A stretch of DNA of 64,000 nt from Leptospira kemamanensis (GCF_004769665.1 NZ_RQGG01000028.1:1-64000), one strand, 5' to 3'; counted from the stretch's first letter, positions 38,515-47,386 are shown. Notes: generated from the letters alone by a model not told the origin. A program made the numbers and translations.

Positions 38515-39672
38515 ATGAAAACTCGAGTACTGACAATCAGTTTTGTTTTAGGTAGTTTTTTCCTTTCTCCGAGTTTTGTGGAGGCGAAAGTCACCTGTTC
38601 TGGGGATGCCTGTAGCATTCTTCCAACTACCATCCAATCTCAAATCAACAATTTAGACCAAGCCCTTCAATTACAATATACGGACAAAGTGCTTGCGACC
38701 ATGTCGGAAGCGGCGGTCGTTTCCAATATCAACTCTTCCCTTATGGGACCAGGACTTGTGAACAGGTTCCAAGTGGGTATGGGAGTTGCAGTTGCTGGAC
38801 AACAAAAAGAAGACATCAATGTTGTGTACCAAAACTTAAGTTTTCAAAAACTTCCGAATGTGGGTGCTTCCATTGCACCTAACTTCATTGTGGCGGTTAA
38901 TTTAGGTTGGCTTATGGGTGGTGGTCCTTCTGATACCGAACCAGAACTCAGAACATTTTTACACAGATTCAATTTATATCTACATGGTTTTCAATTTAAC
39001 TTCTCCCAAGGTGATGTTCAAAAAGCCATCGAAGCACAAAATAAAAACGTAGATCTAGGTGGTGATATTACAAGTGGTGGTTTTACTTTACGTTACCAAT
39101 TGATAGAAAACTATTCAGATGGAATTGGTCTTTTTGAATTCACCGGTATTTCTATGGGGCTTGGGTTACATTACCAACGCCAACTCATCGACGTTACATA
39201 TAATGACAACAAAACACAATCCATAACCCTTGGGCCTGCTGTAGGAACTTGGGGTGGTGCTACGACGTTTAACTATTCCAGTACGGTCACAAGTGTACCC
39301 ATTGATCTCCGTACCGGATTTCGATTCTTTTACTTTTTTACTTTATTTGCTGGAGGGGGAACATCGATGAACTTTGGAAGTTCTTCCTTGAACCTCTCGC
39401 GTTCTGGTCCTCTTGTGTTGGCTCTGGATTCCAGTGCGATATCCTCTTCCTTATCAGCAGAAATCGCGGCCCTCATCCCGGCATCGGCACTTGGCCAAAC
39501 GAAAACAGGAACTCTGACCATGGATGTGAGTGGGAAAGCACAAGCACCGAACACAACAAACTTTCTCATCGCCGGTTTAGAAATCAATGCCCTCATCACC
39601 AAACTGACAGTAGAAGCCGTCGTTGCCCAAAATGTCCAATCGGTGATGGTTGGCGCAAAATTTGCCTTTTAG
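38515..39672 (+). CDS. Outer-membrane beta-barrel-like protein
   Basis: The 385-residue protein has a signal peptide (1-24, ending VEA), then many amphipathic strands rich in Gly, aromatic residues and Thr. It ends in KFAF with a terminal Phe, as expected for a Bam-assembled outer-membrane protein. Two Cys follow the signal sequence (CSGDAC). I do not recognise a specific leptospiral OMP. The AGGG before the ATG would lie upstream of the predicted transcript start, so translation may be leaderless. Confidence 0.7.
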   Translation: MKTRVLTISFVLGSFFLSPSFVEAKVTCSGDACSILPTTIQSQINNLDQALQLQYTDKVLATMSEAAVVSNINSSLMGPGLVNRFQVGMGVAVAGQQKEDINVVYQNLSFQKLPNVGASIAPNFIVAVNLGWLMGGGPSDTEPELRTFLHRFNLYLHGFQFNFSQGDVQKAIEAQNKNVDLGGDITSGGFTLRYQLIENYSDGIGLFEFTGISMGLGLHYQRQLIDVTYNDNKTQSITLGPAVGTWGGATTFNYSSTVTSVPIDLRTGFRFFYFFTLFAGGGTSMNFGSSSLNLSRSGPLVLALDSSAISSSLSAEIAALIPASALGQTKTGTLTMDVSGKAQAPNTTNFLIAGLEINALITKLTVEAVVAQNVQSVMVGAKFAF

Positions 39673-39679
39673 ATCGATC

Positions 39680-39696
39680 TTGGCACTGTTTTTGCA
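39680..39696 (+). promoter_or_regulatory. Sigma-54 (RpoN) promoter
   Basis: TTGGCAC, five bases, then TTGCA reproduces the -24/-12 consensus, with GG and GC exactly ten bases apart. Transcription would start about 12 bases later (near 39707), 86 bases before the ACT-domain gene. No other site in intergenic DNA of the window fits with correct spacing. Confidence 0.8.
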
Positions 39697-39792
39697 CTTT
39701 AAAGAGTCATCACGTTTTAGAACCAGTGTGGGGTTTTCCTGACACCATCTGTTTAGGTTCTAAGCAATTTGCAAAAGTTTTAGGAGCGATCT

Positions 39793-40416
39793 ATGGCACA
39801 AGTCATGCAAGAAATCAAAAAACCCATCCTACATGTCTCTTGTGTCCCAAGAAAAGACACGACCCTCCTCAAAATTTCACTCTCCCAGGATGATTTAGGA
39901 ATTCTGTATCGAGTCACTTCTGTTTTATTCCACCATAGATGGGATATTTTAGAAGCCGTGGCCGAAACATCCAGTGATGGACATGTCCAAGACCTCTTTG
40001 TGATCCGAAGTTGGGATGGAAAGGAAATGACAGAGAGTTTACTTTCCCAAATCCGAACCGACCTATATTCCCTATTTTATGAAGGAAAAACTGTGGCGAT
40101 GTATCTTAGAGAGAATTCCAAAGAAGAAATATTGGTTCGTAAAATTGGAGATTCAGAAGCTTCCCTCAAACTCTACAATCCCATCTCCTCTGATTTTACG
40201 GTGATGGATTTACGAATGAAAGACACACCAGGGATTTTATTTCAAATCACAGAAGCCTTATATCATTTGGGAATTGATATCATCAGTTTTACAGCCAACA
40301 GTTTTGATGGCAAAATCCGAGATAGTTTTTTACTCCGCACTTCGCTCACGGGAGACAAACTGGATGAAAAACTGATGTTTCCGATGTTACGTGCAAAATT
40401 GGAATCGTTTCTTTAA
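39793..40416 (+). CDS. Double ACT-domain protein, GlnD-C-terminus-like
   Basis: The 207-residue protein consists of two ACT domains. The first (about 22-100) has LGILYRVTSVLFHHRWDILEA and the second (about 135-207) DTPGILFQITEALYHLGIDI. Both resemble the C-terminal regulatory domains of the uridylyltransferase GlnD, which sense glutamine, but no nucleotidyltransferase domain is attached. A sigma-54 promoter lies upstream, so it is probably nitrogen-regulated and may sense glutamine or another amino acid. It ends overlapping the MFS gene by four bases. Confidence 0.8.
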   Translation: MAQVMQEIKKPILHVSCVPRKDTTLLKISLSQDDLGILYRVTSVLFHHRWDILEAVAETSSDGHVQDLFVIRSWDGKEMTESLLSQIRTDLYSLFYEGKTVAMYLRENSKEEILVRKIGDSEASLKLYNPISSDFTVMDLRMKDTPGILFQITEALYHLGIDIISFTANSFDGKIRDSFLLRTSLTGDKLDEKLMFPMLRAKLESFL

Positions 40417-41693
40417 CTCGTCCTTTCCTTTTGTTTTGCAAGAAATAAGGTAAACACGATTAATAAAATCAGAGATACCAAAAAGGCAAAACTCGGTCCC
40501 TTTTGAAAGTATAACAAAGAAAAGACGATTGGGGATACTGCTCTTCCAAGTGAGCCAAAACTACGAAAGAGTCCAAGAGAGCGACCGAGGTCCCCTTTTC
40601 CACTCTCCAAAGAAGCAAAGGATGATAACCCTGGATTGACAAGGGCACTTCCAAAAGCCAAAAAGAATAAAGAAATCAGGAGTCCACTGAACTCCGAACC
40701 AATGAGGACAAGGAGTGCCATCCCCACAACCACTGTCACCCCTCCATACAAAGAAATTTTTTTCTCAGAAATTTTTCCAGAAAGCCGTCTGACAACACCA
40801 CCTTGCACGAGTATGATGATGATTCCAATGTACAAAAACGTAAATCCAATCTCTTTGGGTGAAAATTGAAACTTGTCCGAAAGAAAAAAATTCACAACAA
40901 ATTCAAAACCAGAAAAACTAAGAACAAACAAAAGATTGAGTAGAGAGATTCTGACCAAATTCCTAGATTCAATTTTTTTTAAGGATAAAAACGGATGAAT
41001 CTCCTTATCCGGAATGGTATTTGGTTTTTTGGCAGGTAAAAACAAATACACAAGGATCATCGAGATAAGAGACACTAATATTGCAAAAAAAGCAGAGGCA
41101 GGAAAAACCACAAACTCACCGGCTAAATAATAAGAATCTAAAAATGTCCACTGGGAACTGATTCCTCCAAGCAGGGGCCCCATAACAAATCCAAGCCCAA
41201 TCCCTGCTCCTAAAAGTCCCATACCCGCTGCTCTCGATTTTTCATCTGTTTGGTCCGCCATAGCAGCAGAGGCCACAGATAAATTTCCACCCATCATTCC
41301 CGTGATCACACGGCTTAAAACAAACATCCAAAACTGAGAGGAAAATAACCAAAGGAGATACCCGATGGTATTTCCAAGAGTCGTAAAAAGTAAAATCGCA
41401 CGACGACCCGAATGGTCAGACAACCTACCCCATACAGGAGCCGCTAAAAATTGTAAAAGGCTATAGATACTTCCTAAAATTCCACCAAACAACACAAAGG
41501 TGTATTTGGTTTCACCACCGAAGGATAAAATTTCTGCGAAAGAATAAAAGCTACGAAAAAAAACATCATCTCCTTTTGACAGAAAAAACTCCAATGTCTT
41601 TGGAAACAGTGGAAACAAAAGGGAAAATCCCATCATATCCGTAAAAACGATTAAAAATAAAATGAATTGGATTTTTTTAGGAGACTGACTCAT
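40413..41693 (-). CDS. Major facilitator superfamily transporter
   Basis: The protein of about 426 residues has 12 membrane helices and the MFS signature APVWGRLSDHSGRRAILL between helices 2 and 3. The RxxxG-type motif C (MGLLGAGIGLGFVMGPLLGG) after helix 4 points to the antiporter/drug-efflux group. The frame can be read back to 41729, but that ATG lies inside the terminator of the upstream gene, so the ATG at 41693 (MSQSPKK) is the start. The substrate is unknown. Confidence 0.85.
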   Translation of the reverse strand: MSQSPKKIQFILFLIVFTDMMGFSLLFPLFPKTLEFFLSKGDDVFFRSFYSFAEILSFGGETKYTFVLFGGILGSIYSLLQFLAAPVWGRLSDHSGRRAILLFTTLGNTIGYLLWLFSSQFWMFVLSRVITGMMGGNLSVASAAMADQTDEKSRAAGMGLLGAGIGLGFVMGPLLGGISSQWTFLDSYYLAGEFVVFPASAFFAILVSLISMILVYLFLPAKKPNTIPDKEIHPFLSLKKIESRNLVRISLLNLLFVLSFSGFEFVVNFFLSDKFQFSPKEIGFTFLYIGIIIILVQGGVVRRLSGKISEKKISLYGGVTVVVGMALLVLIGSEFSGLLISLFFLAFGSALVNPGLSSFASLESGKGDLGRSLGLFRSFGSLGRAVSPIVFSLLYFQKGPSFAFLVSLILLIVFTLFLAKQKERTS

Positions 41694-41713
41694 CAGGGCT
41701 ACTCTCTGAGAAC

Positions 41714-41744
41714 AAATAAAAAAAGCCACAGAAAACTCTGTGGC
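41714..41744 (-). terminator. Rho-independent terminator of the phasin-like gene
   Basis: On the minus strand GCCACAG pairs with CTGTGGC around a short loop and runs into seven T. It follows the stop codon of the phasin-like gene by about 33 bases and excludes the longest possible start for the MFS gene. Confidence 0.85.
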
Positions 41745-41776
41745 TTCTCATGATTTTCATCAAATTATTTTGAAGA

Positions 41777-42142
41777 CTATTTAGATTTTGCTTTGTCTAT
41801 TAGGACTTTTAGCTCATCTAACGTTTGTTTCAATTTCTCCTTCACTTGTGGAGGAATTGCGGTATCAATTTGTTGGTAAATTGATTGGTAGTTTGATTGT
41901 AACTTTGCTACAATTTCATCATAACTAGCATTCGTTTTTCCAAGCGCACCTTGTGCATCGGCAATTGTTTTGCTAAGTAGGTCACGGATTTTTTGTGTCT
42001 CGGCAGACTGATCCAATTCCCCTTTTGATTTTAACTCAGTGTAAACTTTTTCTAAATCTACAACTGCAGATCTTAATTTTTCTTCACCAGAACGAAACAA
42101 TGCGATTCCAGCGTTAACGACATCCATAACCAATTTTTCCAT
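41777..42142 (-). CDS. Phasin-like coiled-coil protein
   Basis: The 121-residue protein is a single long helix pair: an N-terminal amphipathic segment (MDVVNAGIALFRSGEEKL) then a regular coiled coil ending KKAKSK-like in basic residues (LIDKAKSK). This matches the phasin-related proteins that coat polyhydroxyalkanoate granules or similar hydrophobic surfaces. No pha gene is nearby, so the name describes form only. It has its own terminator. The gap upstream (42143-42375) contains only a weak TCGGT/ACCGA hairpin near 42331-42348 and no gene. Confidence 0.6.
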   Translation of the reverse strand: MEKLVMDVVNAGIALFRSGEEKLRSAVVDLEKVYTELKSKGELDQSAETQKIRDLLSKTIADAQGALGKTNASYDEIVAKLQSNYQSIYQQIDTAIPPQVKEKLKQTLDELKVLIDKAKSK

Positions 42143-42375
42143 ACAACATTCCTATCAAAGGGACTAAAATCTTAGATTTTGGATTCCAAGTGTAAGCAAA
42201 CAAAATGGGGATGACAATAAAAAAATTCCACCACCTTCATTTTCTATGAGACATAGTTAAATCAGGAGAATCGAGTGAGTTGAAATTGGTTATTGAGTCC
42301 CGGCTTGCTTTCGCAGACTTGGTTGATGCGTCGGTGATGTCTTACCGATGACCTGGTTTTTTCCGTTGAATCGAA

Positions 42376-42951
42376 TCAGCTGTTTTCGATGAGTTTTTTG
42401 ATTTGGTCGCGGATCTTTGCTGCGGTTTCGTAATCTTCTGTTTTCAGAGCATTTTCTAAGGTCTCTTCTAAAATCTGTAAATTGGACTTAGGAAGGGCTT
42501 GGATTTTTTTCTCAGAAGAGATGTTTTCCCCTTGGATTTCATCTTCTTTCATGATGATCCCTGTTTCATCTAACACAGATTTTGCGATAAAAATCGGAGC
42601 ATTGGCGCGAAGGGCAAGAGCGATGGAGTCAGATGGTCTTGCATCTAACGTGATGATTTCTTCATCGCGACGCAGTTGGATTTTAGCATAAAACGTACTG
42701 TCGATGATTTCTTCGATTGTGATTTTCTGAACCGTTGCACCGAGTGATGTTAACATATACAACATCAAATCATGGGTCATCGGTCTTGGAGGTTTTGTGC
42801 CATCGATGACAGTGGTGATGGAATGGGTTTCGAGTGGTCCAATGAAAATCGGAACCACACGTTTGTCTTCCGAATCTTTAGGACGTAAAAAAACGGCAAA
42901 ACCAACATTGGTCAGGCTGATATCAGAAATTTTTACTTCATAAAACTCCAT
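42376..42951 (-). CDS. Bifunctional nuclease (BFN/DUF151) with C-terminal UVR motif
   Basis: The 191-residue protein has a BFN domain (1-135) with FIGPLETHSI and ARPSDSIALALRANAPIF signatures. A UVR motif follows at 160-190 (LENALKTEDYETAAKIRDQI), which in UvrB/UvrC mediates protein contact. BFN proteins are linked to DNase/RNase activity, but the biochemical role in bacteria is poorly settled. A tRNA gene lies 26 bases upstream on the same strand and could be co-transcribed. Confidence 0.85.
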   Translation of the reverse strand: MEFYEVKISDISLTNVGFAVFLRPKDSEDKRVVPIFIGPLETHSITTVIDGTKPPRPMTHDLMLYMLTSLGATVQKITIEEIIDSTFYAKIQLRRDEEIITLDARPSDSIALALRANAPIFIAKSVLDETGIIMKEDEIQGENISSEKKIQALPKSNLQILEETLENALKTEDYETAAKIRDQIKKLIENS

Positions 42952-42977
42952 ACAATATCGTTTCCTTTCCTGTTTTG

Positions 42978-43051
42978 TGGGCCCAGAAGGGCTCGAACCT
43001 TCGACCCGCAGATTATGAGTCTGCTGCTCTAACCAACTGAGCTATAGGCCC
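42978..43051 (-). tRNA. tRNA with CAT anticodon (Met or Ile2)
   Basis: Seventy-four bases fold as a tRNA: acceptor GGGCCTA/TGGGCCC, D-arm GCTCAGTTGGTTAGAGC, anticodon arm CAGACTCATAATCTG, T-arm GAAGGTTCGAGCCCTTC. CCA is not encoded. The CAT anticodon fits elongator Met or the lysidine-modified Ile2; sequence alone does not settle it, and lack of the initiator features rules out fMet. Confidence 0.95.
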
Positions 43052-43102
43052 CACTGACTTCCAATCTTTCGAGGAAATAAGGAGAGACAAGCACAAAACA
43101 AG

Positions 43103-43112
43103 TGACTGGTCA
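43103..43112. promoter_or_regulatory. TGACTGGTCA site between the exported-protein gene and the tRNA
   Basis: This 10-mer is the reverse complement of the site at 11652-11661 and lies immediately after a stop codon, 52 bases upstream of the minus-strand tRNA. It may be chance; it is listed because it shares the core of the 9674 palindrome. Confidence 0.15.
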
Positions 43113-43595
43113 TTAAAGCGAAAGAAAGCGGTTGGATTCAAAAAAATCGGTAAGGTCTTTGCGGTCTGATTTCCATTGCAACCAAATCCAAAGATAGGGT
43201 TTCGCATCCATTCGCACCCAGACTTGGTTGCGTAATGCATTTTGGTTCCGGATTTGGTCTGCTTGGTATACTTGGAAAGTTTTCCCAAAAACAACACGTT
43301 CCATTTGTTTTGGTGAGATGGGTTTTTGGAAAACGGATTCAACCCAAAGACTTTTGTCTGTGATCGGTTCACTCCATGGCAAAATGCGGATGACCATAAA
43401 AAATCCATCCCGTTTGGCTGGATAAACCGTCAGTTTTTTTTGGTTTGTGGATTCGGTTTTGATGACAACTGCTTCTGGAAACTGAAAAGAAAATGTTTCC
43501 CATAAAAAGTTTTGGTTTGGTTCTACCAGTGTCTGGGAAAGGATCGTACAAGTGAAACCGAGAAAGAAAAACAAAGGAATCCAAAGACCTTTCAT
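43113..43595 (-). CDS. Exported protein of unknown function
   Basis: Starting at the ATG at 43595 gives about 160 residues with a clear signal peptide (KGLWIPLFFFLGFTCTILSQ). The mature part is strand-rich with many Trp and Phe and a QFPEAVVIKTES region; I recognise no family. A longer frame to 43766 would put about 57 residues ahead of the signal peptide and run into the divergent hemW gene, so it was rejected. The start codon lies only three bases from the hemW start on the other strand. Confidence 0.6.
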   Translation of the reverse strand: MKGLWIPLFFFLGFTCTILSQTLVEPNQNFLWETFSFQFPEAVVIKTESTNQKKLTVYPAKRDGFFMVIRILPWSEPITDKSLWVESVFQKPISPKQMERVVFGKTFQVYQADQIRNQNALRNQVWVRMDAKPYLWIWLQWKSDRKDLTDFFESNRFLSL

Positions 43596-43598
43596 CCC

Positions 43599-44771
43599 AT
43601 GAAACAATCTACAGAAGAAACCATATGGCAAGTCAGAAATTCCTTTTTGGGAATCTATGTCCATTTCCCCTATTGTTTCAAAAAATGTGATTATTGTGAT
43701 TTTTATTCGGAAGGGATTGGAAATGGTCCAGCTAACGATGAATTGTCGCTCTTTCAAACATACCAAAAAGAAGCATTAAACCGAATTTCTCATTTTCCAA
43801 ACCTAAAAAACAAAACCATTGATACTGTTTTTTTCGGTGGTGGTACACCATCGAAGGCCACAACAAAACTTTGGGAAAACTTCATTCACTTCCTTCGTTC
43901 TGAATTTGAGTTTGCCAAAGATACAGAAATTTCCATTGAAGTGAATCCAGAAGACCTAAGTCCCAACTTACTCGACACATATGCGAAGATTGGGATCAAC
44001 CGTGTGAATGTGGGTGTCCAAACACGGAATCCCATCGGTTTAGAATATTTGGGAAGGCATTACGACAAAGAAAAATATGACTCTCTTCGTGACACACTCA
44101 TTCATTCTCCGATCAAACGAGTGGGAATTGATTTGATGTATGGAATTCCAGGGTTAAATGAGTCTGATTTTTTCAATGACCTAGAGTATTTTTTGGATGC
44201 AGGTCTTCCCCATTTGAGTTTATATTCTCTCACCTTAGAAAAAGGAACTCAGTATTCCAGAGATGTAAAAGACCATAAAAAAAAAGAACCCGAAGAAAGG
44301 ATCCAATCCGAAATTTTACTCACCTTACCCGAGTTAATGGAAAAAAAAGGATACCGTTGGTATGAGGTTTCCAATTATGCCAAACCAGGTTTTGAATCCA
44401 AACACAACCTCAAGTATTGGACCTTTGAACCTTATCTTGGCATTGGTCCTGGGGCACATGGAATGATTGAAGGGCATCGGTATGGAAATCCAAGGAATGC
44501 AAACCTCTACCAAAAAAAACCACAGGAAAAGAAATATGAAGAGGTGACTCCTAACTCAGAACTTGCCCTCACCCTCTTTCGGTTATTTTCGCCGTTTCGT
44601 TATTTAGAATTCATTCAAACTTATTTAGATGTTCCAAACCAAACCCATTACATCCAAACCATCCACTCTTGGGAAAAACGAGGACTTTGTTCGCTCTCCG
44701 ATGGAGTTTTTCAATGGAAAAAAGAAGCATTACTTTTGTTAGATGACCTAATTTTGGAAATCACCAATTGA
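43599..44771 (+). CDS. hemW: Heme chaperone HemW-like radical SAM protein
   Basis: The 390-residue protein has the radical-SAM motif FPYCFKKCDYCDFYS (C26, C30, C33), FFGGGTPS, the NRVNVGVQT region and a HemW_C domain. It resembles HemN but has the shorter HemW layout, and HemW proteins act as heme chaperones rather than coproporphyrinogen oxidases. The ATG at 43599 is used because homology begins right after it; it has no clear SD and faces the start of the exported-protein gene across three bases. Confidence 0.85.
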   Translation: MKQSTEETIWQVRNSFLGIYVHFPYCFKKCDYCDFYSEGIGNGPANDELSLFQTYQKEALNRISHFPNLKNKTIDTVFFGGGTPSKATTKLWENFIHFLRSEFEFAKDTEISIEVNPEDLSPNLLDTYAKIGINRVNVGVQTRNPIGLEYLGRHYDKEKYDSLRDTLIHSPIKRVGIDLMYGIPGLNESDFFNDLEYFLDAGLPHLSLYSLTLEKGTQYSRDVKDHKKKEPEERIQSEILLTLPELMEKKGYRWYEVSNYAKPGFESKHNLKYWTFEPYLGIGPGAHGMIEGHRYGNPRNANLYQKKPQEKKYEEVTPNSELALTLFRLFSPFRYLEFIQTYLDVPNQTHYIQTIHSWEKRGLCSLSDGVFQWKKEALLLLDDLILEITN

Positions 44772-44810
44772 TTTTTCTCTTTGGATTGGCAAAATAATCC
44801 TAAAAAAAGA

Positions 44811-44839
44811 TTGCCCATAGACCCCTCTCGAAAAATACT
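44811..44839 (+). promoter_or_regulatory. Promoter of the tRNA-Ile/tRNA-Ala unit
   Basis: TTGCCC (44811-44816) and AATACT (44834-44839) are 17 bases apart, and the tRNA starts 12 bases after the -10. A CCCC-rich stretch lies in the spacer. Confidence 0.55.
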
Positions 44840-44850
44840 GTTCGTATCCC

Positions 44851-44924
44851 GGGCCTGTAGCTCAGTTGGTTAGAGCACTCGCTTGATAAGCGAGGGGTCA
44901 CAAGTTCAAGTCTTGTCAGGCCCA
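44851..44924 (+). tRNA. tRNA-Ile (GAT)
   Basis: Seventy-four bases: acceptor GGGCCTG/CAGGCCC, D-arm GCTCAGTTGGTTAGAGC, anticodon arm CTCGCTTGATAAGCGAG with GAT, T-arm ACAAGTTCAAGTCTTGT. CCA is not encoded. It is followed ten bases later by tRNA-Ala. Confidence 0.97.
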
Positions 44925-44934
44925 TAAAAGAAAC

Positions 44935-45007
<73 letters not shown>

Positions 45008-45083
45008 AAAACCCGTTTTCTCTTTCTCCCCCTTTTAAAAATTTCTTGCTATCTGAGAGTCATTCCGGTACACCTTTGGTGTC

Positions 45084-45515
45084 ATGTCCGTAAAAGAAAT
45101 CCTCAAAGACAAAGCCTCCTCCGTTCTTTCCATCGAAGAAGATAGAAATGTATTGGAAGCCACTCAGATGATGGTGGGTGCCAAAGTAGGATCACTCATT
45201 GTGACGTTCGAAGGAAAGTTGGTGGGAATCTTTACCGAAAGAGACCTGATGCGAGTGGTTGCCAAAGACCATGCTAATCTTGACAAAATCAAATTAAAAG
45301 ATGTGATGACCACTCAACTCACTGTTGCTGGTCCCGATGAAGACGTGGATGATATTTTGAACAATATGATCACAAAACGATTTCGCCATATGCCAGTCCT
45401 TGATGGTGACAAAATCATTGGACTCATCTCCATCGGTGATGCGGTCAAAACCAAACTAAACAAAACACAAGCTGAGATGCATATCCTCCGAGAGTATATG
45501 TATGGCCCACACTAA
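45084..45515 (+). CDS. CBS-domain-pair protein
   Basis: The 143-residue protein is one Bateman module of two CBS domains (about 8-60 and 72-130), with GIFTERDLMRVV and GLISIGDAVKTKL at the ends of each. Such stand-alone modules bind AMP, ATP or AdoMet and regulate partners. It ends overlapping the convergent exonuclease gene by four bases. Confidence 0.85.
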   Translation: MSVKEILKDKASSVLSIEEDRNVLEATQMMVGAKVGSLIVTFEGKLVGIFTERDLMRVVAKDHANLDKIKLKDVMTTQLTVAGPDEDVDDILNNMITKRFRHMPVLDGDKIIGLISIGDAVKTKLNKTQAEMHILREYMYGPH

Positions 45516-46270
45516 AACAATCTGTTTTCTGTTAACAAATCAATTGTTTTCTCTAAAACAATTTTAAGATTCTTCGTATCTTCTCTGTTATACGCGATTA
45601 ATTTATCAAGCGCTTCTTTGTTGTTTGTCTGTTGGTAAGAATACCAAAGCAGAGGTGCTTCCCTTCCATCCATTCCTGCAATGGCTTCTGGTCGCACGAG
45701 GCCTAGTTGGATTTCCGATTTTTTTAAGCCCCCTTTGATTCCTATGGAATGTAAAAGATTCATCAGATCGAGTTGTGGGTTTTTCACACGGTAGTGGAAT
45801 TCTCTTTCTAAAAACGGAATGTCAAATCGCCTTCCATTATAAGTAACGATGATGTCTTCGGGAAAAATGGAATCAAATAAAAACTCTAAGTCTTTTCCTC
45901 GTTCAAAGGTGCGAATGGTTTCTTTTTGAAACAAACTCACAACGGTTGTGACTGAGGATTCTGAGATCCCAGTAGTTTCTATATCCAAAAAACAAAATCG
46001 TTCTGGAAAGTTTTGCCAAAGTCTCCAATACTCAAGGCTTGGAAGTTCACTTGTAAAAAAAGAAAAATTGGCCTCCTGAAATTCCGTTTCCAACTGTTCC
46101 AAACGCTCTTCTAAAATGGATACAGAAGAGAGAAGTGGATCGTTTGTTGTTTTTTGGTATTGGATGAGTGAAGTCCAATCATACACTCCAACCCCACTCA
46201 ATTGTTTTTCTTTTTTTTCACCGATGCCAGGAAAGAGTTGGAGGCTTTGTCTTAAATGAGATCCGTACAT
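45512..46270 (-). CDS. YprB-like DEDDy 3'-5' exonuclease with helix-hairpin-helix
   Basis: The protein of about 252 residues starts with a helix-hairpin-helix segment (LFPGIGEKKEKQL) and then has an RNase-H-like exonuclease core. FLDIETTG supplies the first Asp and Glu, TYNGRRFDIPFL the second Asp, and YNREDTKNL the final Tyr-x3-Asp of the DEDDy group. It should degrade RNA or DNA. The ATG at 46270 is preceded by GGTGGA; it overlaps the aminotransferase gene by 19 bases, so the two are coupled. Confidence 0.75.
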   Translation of the reverse strand: MYGSHLRQSLQLFPGIGEKKEKQLSGVGVYDWTSLIQYQKTTNDPLLSSVSILEERLEQLETEFQEANFSFFTSELPSLEYWRLWQNFPERFCFLDIETTGISESSVTTVVSLFQKETIRTFERGKDLEFLFDSIFPEDIIVTYNGRRFDIPFLEREFHYRVKNPQLDLMNLLHSIGIKGGLKKSEIQLGLVRPEAIAGMDGREAPLLWYSYQQTNNKEALDKLIAYNREDTKNLKIVLEKTIDLLTENRLF

Positions 46271-47340
46271 GATTTCCACCGTTTCAATCCTTCTAAAAAC
46301 ACATCTTCCTTGGCACCAAATCCAATCCGAAGAAACCCTTCCATTTCAAAATTGGAACCGGGCAATACAAAAACTCCTGTTCGTTCCATGAGTCGATCGG
46401 CATAGTCTTCAGAACGAATCCCTGGTTGTAAACGAAGCCATCCCACAAGCCCACCTTCTGGTGGGGAAAAAAATTCTACGTTTGGTAACTCTCGCCAAAC
46501 AGAAGTGAAGTGGTCTATATTATTTTGTACACGTTTTTGAATGGAAGGAAGAAATGAATCTTTTTCTTTGAGAAGGCCAAGTGCAATCCGTTCGGAGATC
46601 GGGTTTACTGTGTGTGTGAGATAATCCTTAAACGACCTCGCTCGTTTGATAAAGTCTTTGTCTGCAATGAGCCAACCTACCCGAAGGCCAGTGACTCCAA
46701 AACATTTAGTAAAGGAACCTGTTCCATAAAATAGATGCTTGGGATCCACACCCGTTTTTCCCATTCCTCCACCCTTTGGTAAAAATCGGTAGTGTTCATC
46801 AAATACAACGGGTTTCTCTTTTTGATGTAAAAGAGTGAGAAGTGAATCCCACTCGTTTGGGGAGAAGGTCATACCAGATGGATTGTGCGGGTGGTTCAGC
46901 ACATAGAGATCTGCATCGACACCCTCCCAAGTGGAAGCAGCAAATGCGTTTGCATATGGGACGGGAAGGATTTCTGCACCGAGCATTTTTGGGATTTCAT
47001 ACAGAGCTTGGAAGGCTGGCCAAACTAGCGCCAGTTTTGATTGAGGCTTCACCAAAAGTTGAAAGGCGATGTACAAGGCTTCCCCTGTTCCTGTGGTGAC
47101 AAGGACTTCCTCCGGGGAAACACCTGGATACAAGTTGGCGATCGTTTGGCGAAGTTCGTACGAGCCTTGGTTTGGTGCATCATACATAGGAATTTTGGAA
47201 AGATCTTTCCCTGTGAGACCTGCCAAAGAAAGCATCTCCTCCATGGTAAAATGGGAAAGGCCACTTTCCCCTAAATTACAAAATGCGTTCAGACGGAATC
47301 GTTCCAGTCTGTCTTCTATGAAAAATTCTCTTGGTTCCAA
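46252..47340 (-). CDS. PLP-dependent aminotransferase, class I/II
   Basis: The 362-residue protein has the fold-type I features: TTGTGEAL near residue 82, NHPHNPSGM near 149 and the PLP Lys in GSFTKCFGVTGLRVGW near 215. The C-terminal Arg binding the substrate carboxylate is likely in GFLRIGFG. The frame begins at a TTG, with no better start near. Substrate is unknown. It is translationally coupled to the exonuclease gene. Confidence 0.8.
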   Translation of the reverse strand: MEPREFFIEDRLERFRLNAFCNLGESGLSHFTMEEMLSLAGLTGKDLSKIPMYDAPNQGSYELRQTIANLYPGVSPEEVLVTTGTGEALYIAFQLLVKPQSKLALVWPAFQALYEIPKMLGAEILPVPYANAFAASTWEGVDADLYVLNHPHNPSGMTFSPNEWDSLLTLLHQKEKPVVFDEHYRFLPKGGGMGKTGVDPKHLFYGTGSFTKCFGVTGLRVGWLIADKDFIKRARSFKDYLTHTVNPISERIALGLLKEKDSFLPSIQKRVQNNIDHFTSVWRELPNVEFFSPPEGGLVGWLRLQPGIRSEDYADRLMERTGVFVLPGSNFEMEGFLRIGFGAKEDVFLEGLKRWKSCTDLI

Positions 47341-47386
47341 AATTGATTTCCAGACTACTTAGCTTCAAAAGACTAGTATGTAAGCT

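Noticed and set aside
41694..41729. A longer N-terminus for the MFS transporter
   Set aside because: The first ATG lies within the terminator hairpin of the upstream gene; the MSQSPKK start is the natural one.
43596..43766. A longer N-terminus for the exported-protein gene
   Set aside because: It would place 57 residues before a clear signal peptide and overlap hemW entirely in antisense.
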